Shown here: piece by piece, positions 51,217 to 59,702 of the stretch | How positions within the stretch are numbered: the first letter of the stretch is position 1 | Layout: every line of letters begins with the position of its first letter | Notes under the pieces: model-generated | The model's database searches: none | What the model saw: only the letters and a program-made list of their open reading frames with translations | What the model was told of the DNA's origin: nothing | Translations under genes and position numbers: made by a program | DNA from: Streptomyces sp. NBC_01750 | GTDB taxonomy: Bacteria; Actinomycetota; Actinomycetes; Streptomycetales; Streptomycetaceae | Assembly: GCF_035918095.1 (NCBI RefSeq) | Contig: NZ_CP109137.1 | Coordinates: 5,520,001 to 5,584,000, forward strand | Direction of reading: 5' to 3' | Length of the DNA stretch: 64,000 nucleotides

Positions 51217-52371
51217 ATGACGAGCCAGACCCTCAATACGCCCTCCGCGGACCAGATCCGCCGCGCTCCGAAGGTGCTCCTCCACGACCACCTCGACGGC
51301 GGGCTGCGACCGGGCACGATCATCGACCTCGCCCGCGAGACGGGCTACGACGAGCTCCCCGAGACCGAGCCGGACAAGCTCGGAATCTGGTTCCACGAGG
51401 CGGCCTACTCCGGCTCGCTGGAGCGCTATCTGGAGACCTTCGCGCACACCTGCGCCGTCATGCAGACCCGCGAGGCGCTCTTCCGCGTCGCCGCCGAGTG
51501 CGCCGAGGACCTTGCCGAGGACGGAGTCGTCTACGCCGAGGTCAGGTACGCACCCGAGCAGCACTTGGAAGCCGGCCTGAGCCTCGAAGAGGTCGTCGAG
51601 GCGGTCAACGCCGGCTTCCGCGAAGGCGAGCGACTGGCCCGCGAGAGCGGCCACCGTATCCGTGTCGGCGCCCTGCTCACCGCGATGCGGCACGCCGCTC
51701 GCGCCCTGGAGATCGCCGAACTGGCCAACCGCTACCGGGATATGGGCGTCGTCGGCTTCGACATCGCCGGCGCCGAGGCGGGCTTCCCGCCCACTCGCCA
51801 CCTCGACGCCTTCGAGTTCCTGAAGAGGGAGAACAACCACTTCACGATTCACGCGGGCGAGGCCTTCGGGCTCCCGTCGATCTGGCAGGCGCTCCAGTGG
51901 TGCGGCGCCGACCGGCTCGGGCACGGCGTGCGGATCATCGACGACATCACGGTCGCCGATGACGGCAGTGTGAAACTCGGGCGGCTCGCCTCGTACGTAC
52001 GGGACAAGCGCATCCCCCTGGAGCTGTGCCCGACGTCCAACCTGCAGACCGGCGCGGCCGCTTCGTACGCCGAACACCCCATCGGCCTGCTGCGCAGGCT
52101 GCACTTCAGGGCGACGGTCAACACCGACAACCGGCTGATGAGTGGTACGAGCATGAGCCGCGAATTCGAGCTGCTGACCGAGACCTTCGGATACACCCTC
52201 GACGACATGCAGTGGTTCACCGTCAATGCGATGAAGTCGGCGTTCATTCCTTTCGATGAACGACTGGCGATGATCAGCGATGTGATCAAGCCCGGATACG
52301 CCGAGCTGAAGTCCGAGTGGCTGTTCCGGCAGACCGCCACGACCAGCGATTCTTCCCACGGTGGCAGCTGA
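51217..52371 (+). CDS. add: Adenosine deaminase
   Basis: A 384-residue zinc enzyme converting adenosine and deoxyadenosine to inosine forms in purine salvage. [15 protein letters not shown] carries the first metal His pair, [13 protein letters not shown] the third His and catalytic Glu, [11 protein letters not shown] a catalytic His, and [15 protein letters not shown] the metal-binding Asp. The length is typical of actinobacteria. The promoter has a perfect copy of the nucleoside-regulon palindrome. Confidence 0.95.
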   Translation: MTSQTLNTPSADQIRRAPKVLLHDHLDGGLRPGTIIDLARETGYDELPETEPDKLGIWFHEAAYSGSLERYLETFAHTCAVMQTREALFRVAAECAEDLAEDGVVYAEVRYAPEQHLEAGLSLEEVVEAVNAGFREGERLARESGHRIRVGALLTAMRHAARALEIAELANRYRDMGVVGFDIAGAEAGFPPTRHLDAFEFLKRENNHFTIHAGEAFGLPSIWQALQWCGADRLGHGVRIIDDITVADDGSVKLGRLASYVRDKRIPLELCPTSNLQTGAAASYAEHPIGLLRRLHFRATVNTDNRLMSGTSMSREFELLTETFGYTLDDMQWFTVNAMKSAFIPFDERLAMISDVIKPGYAELKSEWLFRQTATTSDSSHGGS

Positions 52372-52499
52372 TCGCGACACCTATACCGAAGCGGCTGGGA
52401 ATGTCAACTTCCGGCCGCTTCGTGGTATTTGCGACCCCTGTGCGAGCGTGGCTAGCTTGCAGAGTCGCTCATAATCCCCGTCCCAAGGACTCATCCCTG

Positions 52500-52766
52500 A
52501 TGAAGCAGTCTGCTGCCAAGACTCTCGGTGTCGCCGTCGTCGGCGCCGCCTTTGCCGCTGCCGCCGCCGGCACGGCCGCCGCCGTCCCCGTCCCCGACTC
52601 CGTCCCCAGTGTCGTGCCGGTCCACGATGCGCTCACCAAGCTTCCGGCGGGCGCCCCCCAGGCGCTGCCCACCGACCAGGCCGTCGACCCGGTCGGTGGG
52701 CTGCTGGGCGGCCTTCCGCTCGCCGGCGGTCTGCCGGCCGGCGGTGGCCTGCCCGGCCTCAGCTGA
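52500..52766 (+). CDS. Small secreted Pro/Gly-rich protein
   Basis: An 88-residue exported protein with signal peptide (MKQSAAKTLGVAVVGAAFAA to about TAAA) and a low-complexity mature part (VPVPDSVPSVVPVHDALTKL, then VGGLLGGLPLAGGLPAGGG). AAGGAC precedes ATG 52500. Similar small secreted proteins are common on Streptomyces cell surfaces; no function is known. A comparable protein lies at 59703. Confidence 0.72.
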   Translation: MKQSAAKTLGVAVVGAAFAAAAAGTAAAVPVPDSVPSVVPVHDALTKLPAGAPQALPTDQAVDPVGGLLGGLPLAGGLPAGGGLPGLS

Positions 52767-52791
52767 CGTACGCCGGCTCCGTACACAAGAG

Positions 52792-52824
52792 GTGGGTGTA
52801 CACCCGAATCGGGTGTACACCCAC
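52792..52824. repeat. Tandem self-palindromes GGGTGTACACCC forming a larger inverted repeat
   Basis: GTGGGTGTACACCC (52792-52805) and GGGTGTACACCCAC (52811-52824) are perfect complements over a 5-base loop, and each arm contains the self-palindrome GGGTGTACACCC. It can act as a terminator for the 52500 gene in RNA, or as a pair of operator sites for the lipoprotein gene starting at 52849. Confidence 0.75.
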
Positions 52825-52848
52825 TTCGCTTGTGCCAGGATCGCGGCC

Positions 52849-53625
52849 ATGCGCGTGAAGACCGCAGGACTGACCACACTTGCCACCGTCCCCGCGCTCC
52901 TGCTGGCCACGGCCTGTACGAGTGGCGTCGACGGGCGCCCCGCCAAGGACACGGACACGCCCGCGTCCACGGCGACGTCCGCAGGTACAGGTACGGGTAC
53001 CGATACGGGCAAGGGTGGAGGCAGCGGCAGCGATGCGTCCGCGCCGCTCAACGGGCCGCAGTTGGAGCGGGCCGCACTGGCCACCGGCGATCTGGCCGGC
53101 TTCCAGGTGTCCTCGGGGAAGAGCGCGCTCGCGCCCTCCGGTCAGCCCGCCTCCGACAAGCCGCAGTGCCAGCCGCTCGCCGATGCCATGGGCGACAGGC
53201 CGAGCCCGCAGGCCGACCGCACCGTCAGTCGCGGTCTCGGCTCCCTCAAGAACCTCGGACTGGCGGTCTCCGCCTCGCTCAGTTCGTACAGCCGGGCCGA
53301 CGCCGGCAAGCTGATGGCCGGACTCAAGTCGGCGGTGGCGGCGTGCGGCGGCGGCTTCGGTGCGACCCTCGACGGCCGCAGCGGCGCCTACCGCGAGGTG
53401 AAGGCCGCGGCCTTCACCACCCGCGGCGCCGACGAGACGGTCAGCTGGACCACCGTCGGGACCAACGAGGGCGCCGTGGCCCCGATCCACATGGTCGTGG
53501 TCCGCAAGGGAGCGACCGTGGCGCGTTTCATGGCGCTGGACCTCGCGCGGCGCACACCGCCGCGCGTCCCTCAGGAGGTCGCCGACAAACAGCTGGCGAA
53601 GGTCGCCCAGGTGCTTGCCGGCTGA
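52849..53625 (+). CDS. Hypothetical lipoprotein
   Basis: A 258-residue exported lipoprotein. The signal peptide ends in lipobox LATAC (about residue 23). A Thr/Gly/Ser linker (TSAGTGTGTDTGKGGGSGSD) precedes a domain with LERAALATGDLAGFQVSSGK and SASLSSYSRADAGKLMAGLK, seen in many Streptomyces lipoproteins of unknown role. Two later Cys (PQCQPLADAM, VAACGGGFG) may form a disulfide. No good Shine-Dalgarno is seen; the double palindrome ends 24 bases upstream of ATG 52849. Confidence 0.78.
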   Translation: MRVKTAGLTTLATVPALLLATACTSGVDGRPAKDTDTPASTATSAGTGTGTDTGKGGGSGSDASAPLNGPQLERAALATGDLAGFQVSSGKSALAPSGQPASDKPQCQPLADAMGDRPSPQADRTVSRGLGSLKNLGLAVSASLSSYSRADAGKLMAGLKSAVAACGGGFGATLDGRSGAYREVKAAAFTTRGADETVSWTTVGTNEGAVAPIHMVVVRKGATVARFMALDLARRTPPRVPQEVADKQLAKVAQVLAG

Positions 53626-53639
53626 CTGCTCACACCGGC

Positions 53640-53774
53640 GCGGTGCCGGTGTACGACCGGGCGGTGCCGGTGTACGACCGGGCGGTGCCGGTGTACGACC
53701 GGGCCGTGCCGGTGTACGACCGGGCGGTGCCGGTGTACGACCGGGCGGTGCCGGTGTACGACCGGGCCGTGCCG
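53640..53774. repeat. Six 21-base tandem repeats with internal hairpin
   Basis: The unit GCGGTGCCGGTGTACGACCGG (one base short of being quoted whole: core GGTGCCGGTGTACGACCGG) is repeated from 53640 to 53765 with GCGG/GCCG variation, plus a partial seventh. Each unit contains CCGGT-GTACG-ACCGG, a 5-base stem with 5-base loop. The array lies between convergent genes, ending 24 bases before the PspC gene stop. The 21-base period equals two DNA turns. Confidence 0.85.
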
Positions 53775-53798
53775 ACCTGCTACCGGCGTCCGGGCCTG

Positions 53799-53999
53799 CT
53801 ACCAGGCAGTGCCGGCGGCTTTCTCGGACGGCAGCAGCACCCACAGCGCCAGGTAGAGCAGGAACTGCGGGCCGGGCAGCAGACATGAGAGCAGGAAGAT
53901 CACACGCATCGTGGTCGCGGAGGTGCCGAAGCGCCGTGCCAGCGCCCCGCACACTCCACCGATCATGCGTCCGTCTCGGGGGCGGACAAGTGCGGCCAT
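53799..53999 (-). CDS. PspC domain protein
   Basis: A 66-residue single-domain PspC membrane protein: VRPRDGRMIGGVCGALARRF (typical PspC start), then TTMRVIFLLSCLLPGPQFLL and YLALWVLLPSE. Such proteins are linked to envelope stress responses. No other psp gene is adjacent. The gene is complete and of normal length for the actinobacterial form. Confidence 0.9.
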   Translation of the reverse strand: MAALVRPRDGRMIGGVCGALARRFGTSATTMRVIFLLSCLLPGPQFLLYLALWVLLPSEKAAGTAW

Positions 54000-54090
54000 G
54001 GTGGGCTCCTTCGCGAGAACCTGTTGGGGAGCGTCTGTTGTGCTCCCGATGCATCCATAGTGGCTTCGCGAAGGGGGTCGAAGCGTCGCT

Positions 54091-54660
54091 CTACGGTGCG
54101 ATCCCGACCCTTGGAATCGTCGGGGTCGGCCCCTGAGACGACTCCTCCCGCAGCATCGTGCCGTGCCGCTGCCGGGTGGAGCCCGCGGCCGCCCGCCCCT
54201 GCCTGCGGCGGAGCCGGGCCCGGCCCGCGGGCACGAAGGCCAGATGGGCCAGCGCCACCCCGGCAGTGTTCAGCAGCAGGGAGTCCACATCGACGACCTG
54301 TCCGGGCACCCCGGTCTGCAGCAGTTCGATGCCGAGCGACAGCAGCGCCCCGGCCGCGACCGTACGGGCCATCGATGCCAGCGGAGAGACGGTGAGCCGG
54401 CCGCCCGCCATCGGCAGCAGTATGCCGAGCGGGGCCAGCAGCAGCAGGCCTTCGCCGATGCGGCGCGCGGCTTCCACAGGGCCCATCGCCAGATCCGCCT
54501 TTATCCCGGCGAGCGGCTCGAGATTCGCGGCCGTCACCCACACCACGTCCAGTGGGCGCAGCGTCAGCCAGGAAACGAGCAGCAGATGCGCGAGGAGGAG
54601 GATGACCCCCGCCGCGCGGAAGCGGATGGCGGCACTGCCGACCGGACCTTGACGCTGCAC
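54091..54660 (-). CDS. VanZ family membrane protein
   Basis: A 189-residue protein with four hydrophobic helices (AAGVILLLAHLLLVSWLTLR, then EGLLLLAPLGILLPMAG, ARTVAAGALLSLGIELLQTG, and SLLLNTAGVALAHLAF). The ELLQ..VPGQVVDVDSLLLNT motif is the VanZ-like signature; VanZ contributes to teicoplanin tolerance in other bacteria, but most homologues are uncharacterised. The frame is open to 54849; GTG 54660 is chosen by family length. Start confidence is low. Confidence 0.8.
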   Translation of the reverse strand: MQRQGPVGSAAIRFRAAGVILLLAHLLLVSWLTLRPLDVVWVTAANLEPLAGIKADLAMGPVEAARRIGEGLLLLAPLGILLPMAGGRLTVSPLASMARTVAAGALLSLGIELLQTGVPGQVVDVDSLLLNTAGVALAHLAFVPAGRARLRRRQGRAAAGSTRQRHGTMLREESSQGPTPTIPRVGIAP

Positions 54661-54796
54661 GCCCCCCAAGACGCACGCTTCGCCGGGATCGGTTCCGCGA
54701 GCTTCTAAGAGGAAGCGGAACCCGCCCCTGAACCCCATCCCGAACCGGCTTTCGAACCGGCTCCGGACCAGGCTCCGGACGGGGCTGCGACGTTGC

Positions 54797-55432
54797 TCAG
54801 GGAGCGGCGGAGGACGACGGGAGCGCGCCGAGCGTCGGCACCGCCTCATCCGGCCGTTCCTTGATCCCGGCGGAGCACTGGTACGCCCGGGGCGCGTACT
54901 CCCCGGGCCCGCCGAGCAGCACCGAACCGCCCGTGGCGGCGGCCCTGCTCTCCGCGAAGGTGCAGACGATCTGGGCCAGTGCCGGCGCCGGCAGATCCTC
55001 CGGCTGGCGGCTGAGGCGCAGGGTGCCCGCGGGATCGCCCTTGCGCGCAGCCGTCAGGACCAGCGGCCCGCGTACGTACGTGGCGAAGCCGGCCTCGTGT
55101 TCCGGGGGCGAGGGCTCCTTCTCGAGCTCGTCGAGGAGCGCCTGCGCGACCCGTACGCGGCTGTCGACGTCCTTCACCCCGGGGATCCGCGCCGTACGGT
55201 CCACGGACTCCAGCTGCGAGGCGCAGACCAGGTAGACGCGGACCGGGACACCCTGCTGCTGTGTCTGGGGGGTGATGCTCTCCGCGGACACCTCGCAGGG
55301 CACCCGCGAGGGCGCGGGCCCGGCGTCGACCGGCACCTGGGTGGTCCTGATCCCGCAGCCGCCGAGCACAACGACGCCCACGAGTACGGCGAGTGACACT
55401 GCCGCCCGCCGGGTACGGCTCCTCGGCGTCAC
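54797..55432 (-). CDS. Lipoprotein of the afsQ operon
   Basis: A 211-residue exported lipoprotein (signal with lipobox LGGC near residue 26). The rest has RVYLVCASQLESVDRTARIP and LAQIVCTFAESRAAATGG with no known enzyme motif. GTG 55432 overlaps the afsQ2 stop (GTGA), so it is translated with the sensor kinase. In S. coelicolor an equivalent lipoprotein gene follows afsQ2; a role in modulating sensor input at the membrane is inferred. Confidence 0.85.
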   Translation of the reverse strand: MTPRSRTRRAAVSLAVLVGVVVLGGCGIRTTQVPVDAGPAPSRVPCEVSAESITPQTQQQGVPVRVYLVCASQLESVDRTARIPGVKDVDSRVRVAQALLDELEKEPSPPEHEAGFATYVRGPLVLTAARKGDPAGTLRLSRQPEDLPAPALAQIVCTFAESRAAATGGSVLLGGPGEYAPRAYQCSAGIKERPDEAVPTLGALPSSSAAP

Positions 55433-57021
55433 TGGGCGTCTTCCTCTCCACGGCCGTCGGCGCGGCCCCGGTCCGCGTCGCCGTCGGTGTCGGGGTCCGT
55501 ACCGGCGTCCGGGTCCGTGCCGCCGTGGCCGTCGCCGTCCCTCAGCGACGAGGCGTCGCGCGGCAGCCGCAGTACGAACACCGCACCGTCCCCGTCCGCG
55601 GAGTTGGCTGCGGTGATGTCGCCGCCGTGGATATGGGCGTTCTCCATCGCGATCGACAGCCCGAGACCGCTGCCCTCGGAGCGCGGCCGTGAGGCGCTCG
55701 CCTTGTAGAAGCGGTCGAAGACATGCGGCAGTACGTCCTCGGGGATGCCGGGCCCGTGGTCGCGGACCTCGATCAGCAGCTCGTGGTCGACCGGCCGCAC
55801 CGACACCCGTACCGGCGAGCCGCCGTGCTTGAGTGCGTTGCCGATCAGATTGGCCAGGATCACATCGAGCCGGCGCGGATCGAGCAGCGCGATGATCCCG
55901 CGCTCGGCGTCCAGATCCACCGCGTCGAGCCAGGCGCGCGCGTCGATGCAGGCGGTGACCTGGTCGGCGACGTCCACCGTGTCCAGTACGAGCCGGGCCG
56001 TGCCCGCGTCGAAGCGGGTGACCTCCATCAGGTTCTCCACCAGATCGCCCAGCCGCCGGGTCTCGCTCACCACCAGGTTCACGGCGGGCGCGATCATCGG
56101 GTCGAGGCTGTCGGCCTCGTCCTCGAGCACCTCGGTGACGGCGGTGAGCGCGGTCAGCGGGGTGCGCAGTTCGTGCGACATGTCGGCGACGAAGCGACGG
56201 CTGGACTCCTCCCGCGCACTCATGTCCGCGACCTTCTTCTCCAGCGATTCCGCGGTCTTGTTGAACGTCCTTGCCAGCTCGGCCAGTTCGTCCGTGCCGG
56301 AGACCCGCAGCCGGGTGTCGAGCTTGCCCTCGCCGAGCCGCCGCGCCGCCTCACCCAGCCGGTGCACGGGCTTGAGAACGGTCGTGGCCGCGGCCTGCGC
56401 GAGCAGCGCGGAGCCGACGAGGGCCAGCGCGGTGGCGATCGCCAGCGACCAGGCGAGCGAGTTGAGGTCCTGACGCTCCTGGTCCAGTGACTTGAAGACG
56501 TAGCCGGTCGGCCCGCCGCCGACGATCCTGGTGCCGCCGACGAGATGGGGCTTGCCGTTGCGCTCGGTGCGCTGCCAGTACAGGTGGTACGGGACGGAGT
56601 TGCCGGCCCCGACGTCCTGCCGCTGGTTCACCGCTTCCTGCAGTCTCGCCGGTACGTCGTCGAGCGTGAAACTGTCCGGGTCGGACGTACCGACGATCGG
56701 CTTGCCCTTGGCGCGCTCGCCGATGAGCAGCACGCTGTAGCCGGCGCTGCCGCCCGCCATCTGCTCGGCCGCCTTCTGGAGTTCGTTCTGCGTCGGACGC
56801 AGCGGCAGCGCCGCCGCCCGGTTCTGCATCTCCTGCCGGAAGTCCCCGAGCGCCGCGTCCTGGGTACGGGTCAGCACGGCTTCGCGGTTGAGCCAGTACG
56901 CGATGCCCGAGGCGGACACCGCGGCGGTCAGCGCGACCAGCGCGAAGACGACGACAAGTCGGAGCCTCAGGCTCGTCCAGCGGAGTCCGGCGAGGATCGC
57001 GCGCTTGGCGGCAGTGGTCAC
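55429..57021 (-). CDS. afsQ2: Two-component sensor histidine kinase AfsQ2
   Basis: About 530 residues: TM1 (RLVVVFALVALTAAVSASGI), an external sensor domain (about 60-190), TM2 (SLAIATALALVGSALLAQAA), a HAMP domain, HisKA with the phospho-acceptor His in ADMSHELRTPLTAL, and HATPase_c with N (LIGNALKHGG), G1 (VRDHGPGIP) and G2 (GSGLGLSIA) boxes. The acidic C-terminal tail is strain-variable low complexity (GTDPDAGTDPDTDGDADRG). GTG 57021 is chosen, 40 bases after afsQ1. With AfsQ1 it forms the known S. coelicolor system that controls antibiotic production and nitrogen-related genes. Confidence 0.93.
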   Translation of the reverse strand: MTTAAKRAILAGLRWTSLRLRLVVVFALVALTAAVSASGIAYWLNREAVLTRTQDAALGDFRQEMQNRAAALPLRPTQNELQKAAEQMAGGSAGYSVLLIGERAKGKPIVGTSDPDSFTLDDVPARLQEAVNQRQDVGAGNSVPYHLYWQRTERNGKPHLVGGTRIVGGGPTGYVFKSLDQERQDLNSLAWSLAIATALALVGSALLAQAAATTVLKPVHRLGEAARRLGEGKLDTRLRVSGTDELAELARTFNKTAESLEKKVADMSAREESSRRFVADMSHELRTPLTALTAVTEVLEDEADSLDPMIAPAVNLVVSETRRLGDLVENLMEVTRFDAGTARLVLDTVDVADQVTACIDARAWLDAVDLDAERGIIALLDPRRLDVILANLIGNALKHGGSPVRVSVRPVDHELLIEVRDHGPGIPEDVLPHVFDRFYKASASRPRSEGSGLGLSIAMENAHIHGGDITAANSADGDGAVFVLRLPRDASSLRDGDGHGGTDPDAGTDPDTDGDADRGRADGRGEEDAQ

Positions 57022-57061
57022 CCGGCTGTTCCGTCCATGGGCGTCGCGGCGCGCGTGTCGC

Positions 57062-57748
57062 TCACTGCGGGACGTCCAGCCGGTAGCCCACGCCACGCAC
57101 CGTACGGATCAGGGTCGGCGAGGACGGCACGTCCTCGACCTTCGCCCGCAGCCGCTGCACACAGGCGTCCACCAGCCGCGAGTCACCGAGGTAGTCGTGC
57201 TCCCACACCAGCCGGAGCAGCTGCTGCCGCGACAGGGCCTGTCCGGGCCGTCGGCTGAGCTCGAGCAGCAGCCGCAGCTCGGTCGGCGTGAGCTGGAGAT
57301 CCTCGCCGTTCTTGGTGACCGTCATCGCGGAGCGGTCGATCACCAGCGAGCCGAAGGTCGCCGAGTCGGTGGACTCGCGCTCGCCGCGCCGCAGCACCGC
57401 GCGGATACGGGCGTCCAGCACACGGCCCTGGACGGGCTTCACGACATAGTCGTCCGCGCCCGACTCGAGCCCCACGACCACATCGATGTCGTCGGTGCGT
57501 GCGGTCAGCAGAATGATCGGCAGCTGGTCGGTGCGCCTGATCCGCCGGCACACCTCGAAACCGTCGATCCCGGGCAGCATCACATCCAGCACGATCAGGT
57601 CCGGCCGCTGCTCGCGCAGCAGCTTCAGGCCGTCCTCTCCCGTCGCCGCGGTGGCCACTCGGTGGCCCTGGCGGGACAGGGAAAGTTCGAGGGCCGTGCG
57701 GATGGCGTCGTCGTCCTCGATCAGCAACAGGAAGGGCACGGAGGTCAT
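57062..57748 (-). CDS. afsQ1: Two-component response regulator AfsQ1
   Basis: A 228-residue OmpR-family regulator. The receiver domain holds the acidic pair in LLIEDDDAIRTALELS, the phospho-acceptor Asp in DLIVLDVMLPGIDG, Thr in IILLTARTDD and Lys in YVVKPVQG. The winged-helix DNA-binding domain includes LTPTELRLLLELSRRPGQAL and the Trans_reg_C end VRTVRGVGYRL. It is divergent from sigQ, with a GTnAC-n6-GTnAC site between them, which is the binding motif established for AfsQ1. Confidence 0.96.
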   Translation of the reverse strand: MTSVPFLLLIEDDDAIRTALELSLSRQGHRVATAATGEDGLKLLREQRPDLIVLDVMLPGIDGFEVCRRIRRTDQLPIILLTARTDDIDVVVGLESGADDYVVKPVQGRVLDARIRAVLRRGERESTDSATFGSLVIDRSAMTVTKNGEDLQLTPTELRLLLELSRRPGQALSRQQLLRLVWEHDYLGDSRLVDACVQRLRAKVEDVPSSPTLIRTVRGVGYRLDVPQ

Positions 57749-57889
57749 TCTGACCCATGGGGGAGCCGGAGTTCGACAGTTGGTCGGCTCTCACACGACT
57801 CCTCCCCTTGTGGCAAGCCGTGCAAGCCCTTTCCCAAAACGCTTTCCGACTGCCTTCCGACCGCCTCCGCGACCATTCCGGCGGGGCTT

Positions 57890-57905
57890 GTGACGCGCCT
57901 GTGAC
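57890..57905. promoter_or_regulatory. AfsQ1 binding site GTGAC-n6-GTGAC
   Basis: GTGACGCGCCTGTGAC at 57890-57905 exactly fits the GTnAC-n6-GTnAC motif reported for AfsQ1 and lies in the afsQ1-sigQ divergent promoter, about 85 bases before the sigQ start. Confidence 0.85.
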
Positions 57906-57990
57906 AGTCGGCGGACACCGCCATGAAACTGCCTGGGCAAGCTTCTTGGCACACGGACCGAAGCAGACTCCAATCGACGGGGGGCGCGAG

Positions 57991-58725
57991 ATGAACGCAC
58001 TGCACAGCACCACCTCAAGCGCAGTTGTCACGCGTCTCCACGACGTCGTGCGGAGCACGGAGAAGTCCGGCGCTGTGAACGGGCGGGGGTGCGTTCGCGG
58101 CGCCGGGCGTCAGCACAAGCCGTCGTACATGGCGGTGGTTGACGCGCCTGTGGGGGGCGGCGGGGAGGCGTACCGGGAGGTAGCGGGGGAGCGGACGAGC
58201 CTGTCCGAGGCGGAGTTCACCGCCTACGTGCAGGAACGCCGTGCCTCCCTGTACGCGACCGCGTACCACCTGACCGGTGACCGGTTCGAGGCGGAGGATC
58301 TGCTGCAGAGCGCCCTCTTCTCGACATACCGGGCCTGGGACAGGATCAGCGACAAGGCGGCGGTCGGGGGCTACCTCCGCCGCACCATGACCAACCTGCA
58401 CATCAGCGCCTGGCGCCGGCGCAAGCTCAACGAGTACCCGACGGAGGAGCTGCCGGAGACGGCGAGTGACATCGACGCCATGCGGGGTACGGAGCTGCGC
58501 GCGGTGCTCTGGCAGGCGCTGGCCAGGCTTCCCGAACTCCAGCGGACGATGCTCGTCCTCCGTTACTACGAGGGCCGCACGGACCCGGAGATCGCGGAGA
58601 TCCTGGACATCAGTGTCGGCACGGTGAAGTCGAGCATCTGGCGGTCGCTCCGCCGGCTGCGTGAGGACGAGGTCCTCAGCTTCGGCCGTGACGAGGAAGA
58701 GTCCTTCGGCGAGCTGGTGGCCTGA
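57991..58725 (+). CDS. sigQ: ECF sigma factor SigQ
   Basis: A 244-residue sigma factor of the SigE family form. The variable N-terminus (about 1-70) is followed by region 2 (ASLYATAYHLTGDRFEAEDL, then GGYLRRTMTNLHISAWRRRK) and region 4 (LPELQRTMLVLRYYEGRTDP, then ILDISVGTVKSSIWRSLRRL). ATG 57991 (MNALHSTT) after a GGGG tract is preferred; the frame is open further upstream through the regulatory region. In S. coelicolor sigQ is divergent from afsQ1, activated by AfsQ1 and antagonises the AfsQ response. Confidence 0.94.
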   Translation: MNALHSTTSSAVVTRLHDVVRSTEKSGAVNGRGCVRGAGRQHKPSYMAVVDAPVGGGGEAYREVAGERTSLSEAEFTAYVQERRASLYATAYHLTGDRFEAEDLLQSALFSTYRAWDRISDKAAVGGYLRRTMTNLHISAWRRRKLNEYPTEELPETASDIDAMRGTELRAVLWQALARLPELQRTMLVLRYYEGRTDPEIAEILDISVGTVKSSIWRSLRRLREDEVLSFGRDEEESFGELVA

Positions 58726-58827
58726 GGGCAACGGGGGGAACGGGGCCGCCGTTTCGGGGGAGACGGCGGGATCGGGGGATCCACGGGGGTCACGGGGGAC
58801 CGACCGGGGTCACGGGGGAGATACAGA

Positions 58828-58875
58828 GCGGGACCGGACAGGCCGGGGGGTCTTGTCCGGCCCCGCTTCTCTCTG
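58828..58875 (+). terminator. Terminator after sigQ
   Basis: GCGGGACCGGACA (58828-58840) pairs with TGTCCGGCCCCGC (58854-58866) with one mismatch, followed by TTCTCTCTGTCT. Just upstream GGGGTCACGGGGGA is directly repeated. It separates sigQ from the convergent kinase gene. Confidence 0.78.
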
Positions 58876-58944
58876 TCTGCGGTGACCCGGGCACCGGCGG
58901 TACGGGCCGATGCGGGGAAGGGTGACCGGCAGCGCCGTGGTCCG

Positions 58945-59583
58945 CTACGCCGACGTCCGTGCCGCGGGCGTCCGGCTGCGGCCCGCCGCGGCCGCCGCGA
59001 GGCGGCCCAGTGCCTCCGCCTTCCCGCAGGGGTGCGCGCCCAACTCTGCCTGGCGCGCCACGATGCCGCGTTCCGCGCGCATCAGGCGCCAGCCCCGCCG
59101 CAGCAGGAACCCCACCGATTTGCGGCCTTCGCGCAGATCCCGCGCCAGCCGACGGCGGAACGTCGTCGACGGGCGGCCGCGCAGGCACAGCGCGTCCGCC
59201 AGTACGCCGAGGTCCTGGCACCGCCCGACGATGTCCGCCGCGAAAATGCCCTCCGCCACGAACAGCGGCGTGCGGTCGATGTCGAGCGCCTCCCGGTCGA
59301 TGCGGGAGCTCGTCGCGATGTCGTACACGGGGACCGTCGTACGTCCCGCGGCGCACAGTTCGACGATCGCGGCCACCGCCGCGTCCGCGTCCCACGACAG
59401 CGGCGAGTCCCAGTCGATGTCCGTACTGCCCTCGACGAGCGGCAACGTCGGGTCGTCACCCTCCTTGTAGAAGTCGTCCAGGCGCAGTACCGGCAGGCCG
59501 GTACGGGCGGCAAGGGAAGACTTTCCGGAACCTGAGGGGCCCGCGAGCAGCACAACACGGGTCGGTATGGGGGAAGAGCTCAC
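58945..59583 (-). CDS. Uridine kinase-like P-loop kinase
   Basis: A 212-residue P-loop protein. Walker A is LLAGPSGSGKSSLAAR (about residue 12), then LRLDDFYKEGDDPTLP with the substrate-site Asp-Asp, DWDSPLSWDADAAV, and PVYDIATSSR. These match uridine/phosphoribulokinase-type kinases, so nucleoside phosphorylation is likely and would fit the salvage genes around it. GTG 59583 is used. The basic segment TFRRRLARDLREGRKSVGFL is conserved among Streptomyces homologues. No copy of the nucleoside palindrome is seen at its promoter. Confidence 0.82.
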   Translation of the reverse strand: MSSSPIPTRVVLLAGPSGSGKSSLAARTGLPVLRLDDFYKEGDDPTLPLVEGSTDIDWDSPLSWDADAAVAAIVELCAAGRTTVPVYDIATSSRIDREALDIDRTPLFVAEGIFAADIVGRCQDLGVLADALCLRGRPSTTFRRRLARDLREGRKSVGFLLRRGWRLMRAERGIVARQAELGAHPCGKAEALGRLAAAAAGRSRTPAARTSA

Positions 59584-59702
59584 GGGACACCAGTGTGAGG
59601 CATTGCCCCGTGAAGGGGACCCCTCGGGGCGGAGGGTGTACAGAGCATCACACCTCAACTACGCTGCGTGCTCGTCCGATTACTCACTCAGTCAGGAATC
59701 CC

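Noticed and set aside
53640..53774. CRISPR array
   Set aside because: The 21-base units are contiguous without spacers and no cas gene is near; it is a tandem repeat.
57757..57990. 78-codon N-terminal extension of SigQ
   Set aside because: It would cover the AfsQ1 box and divergent promoter; ATG 57991 fits the family start.
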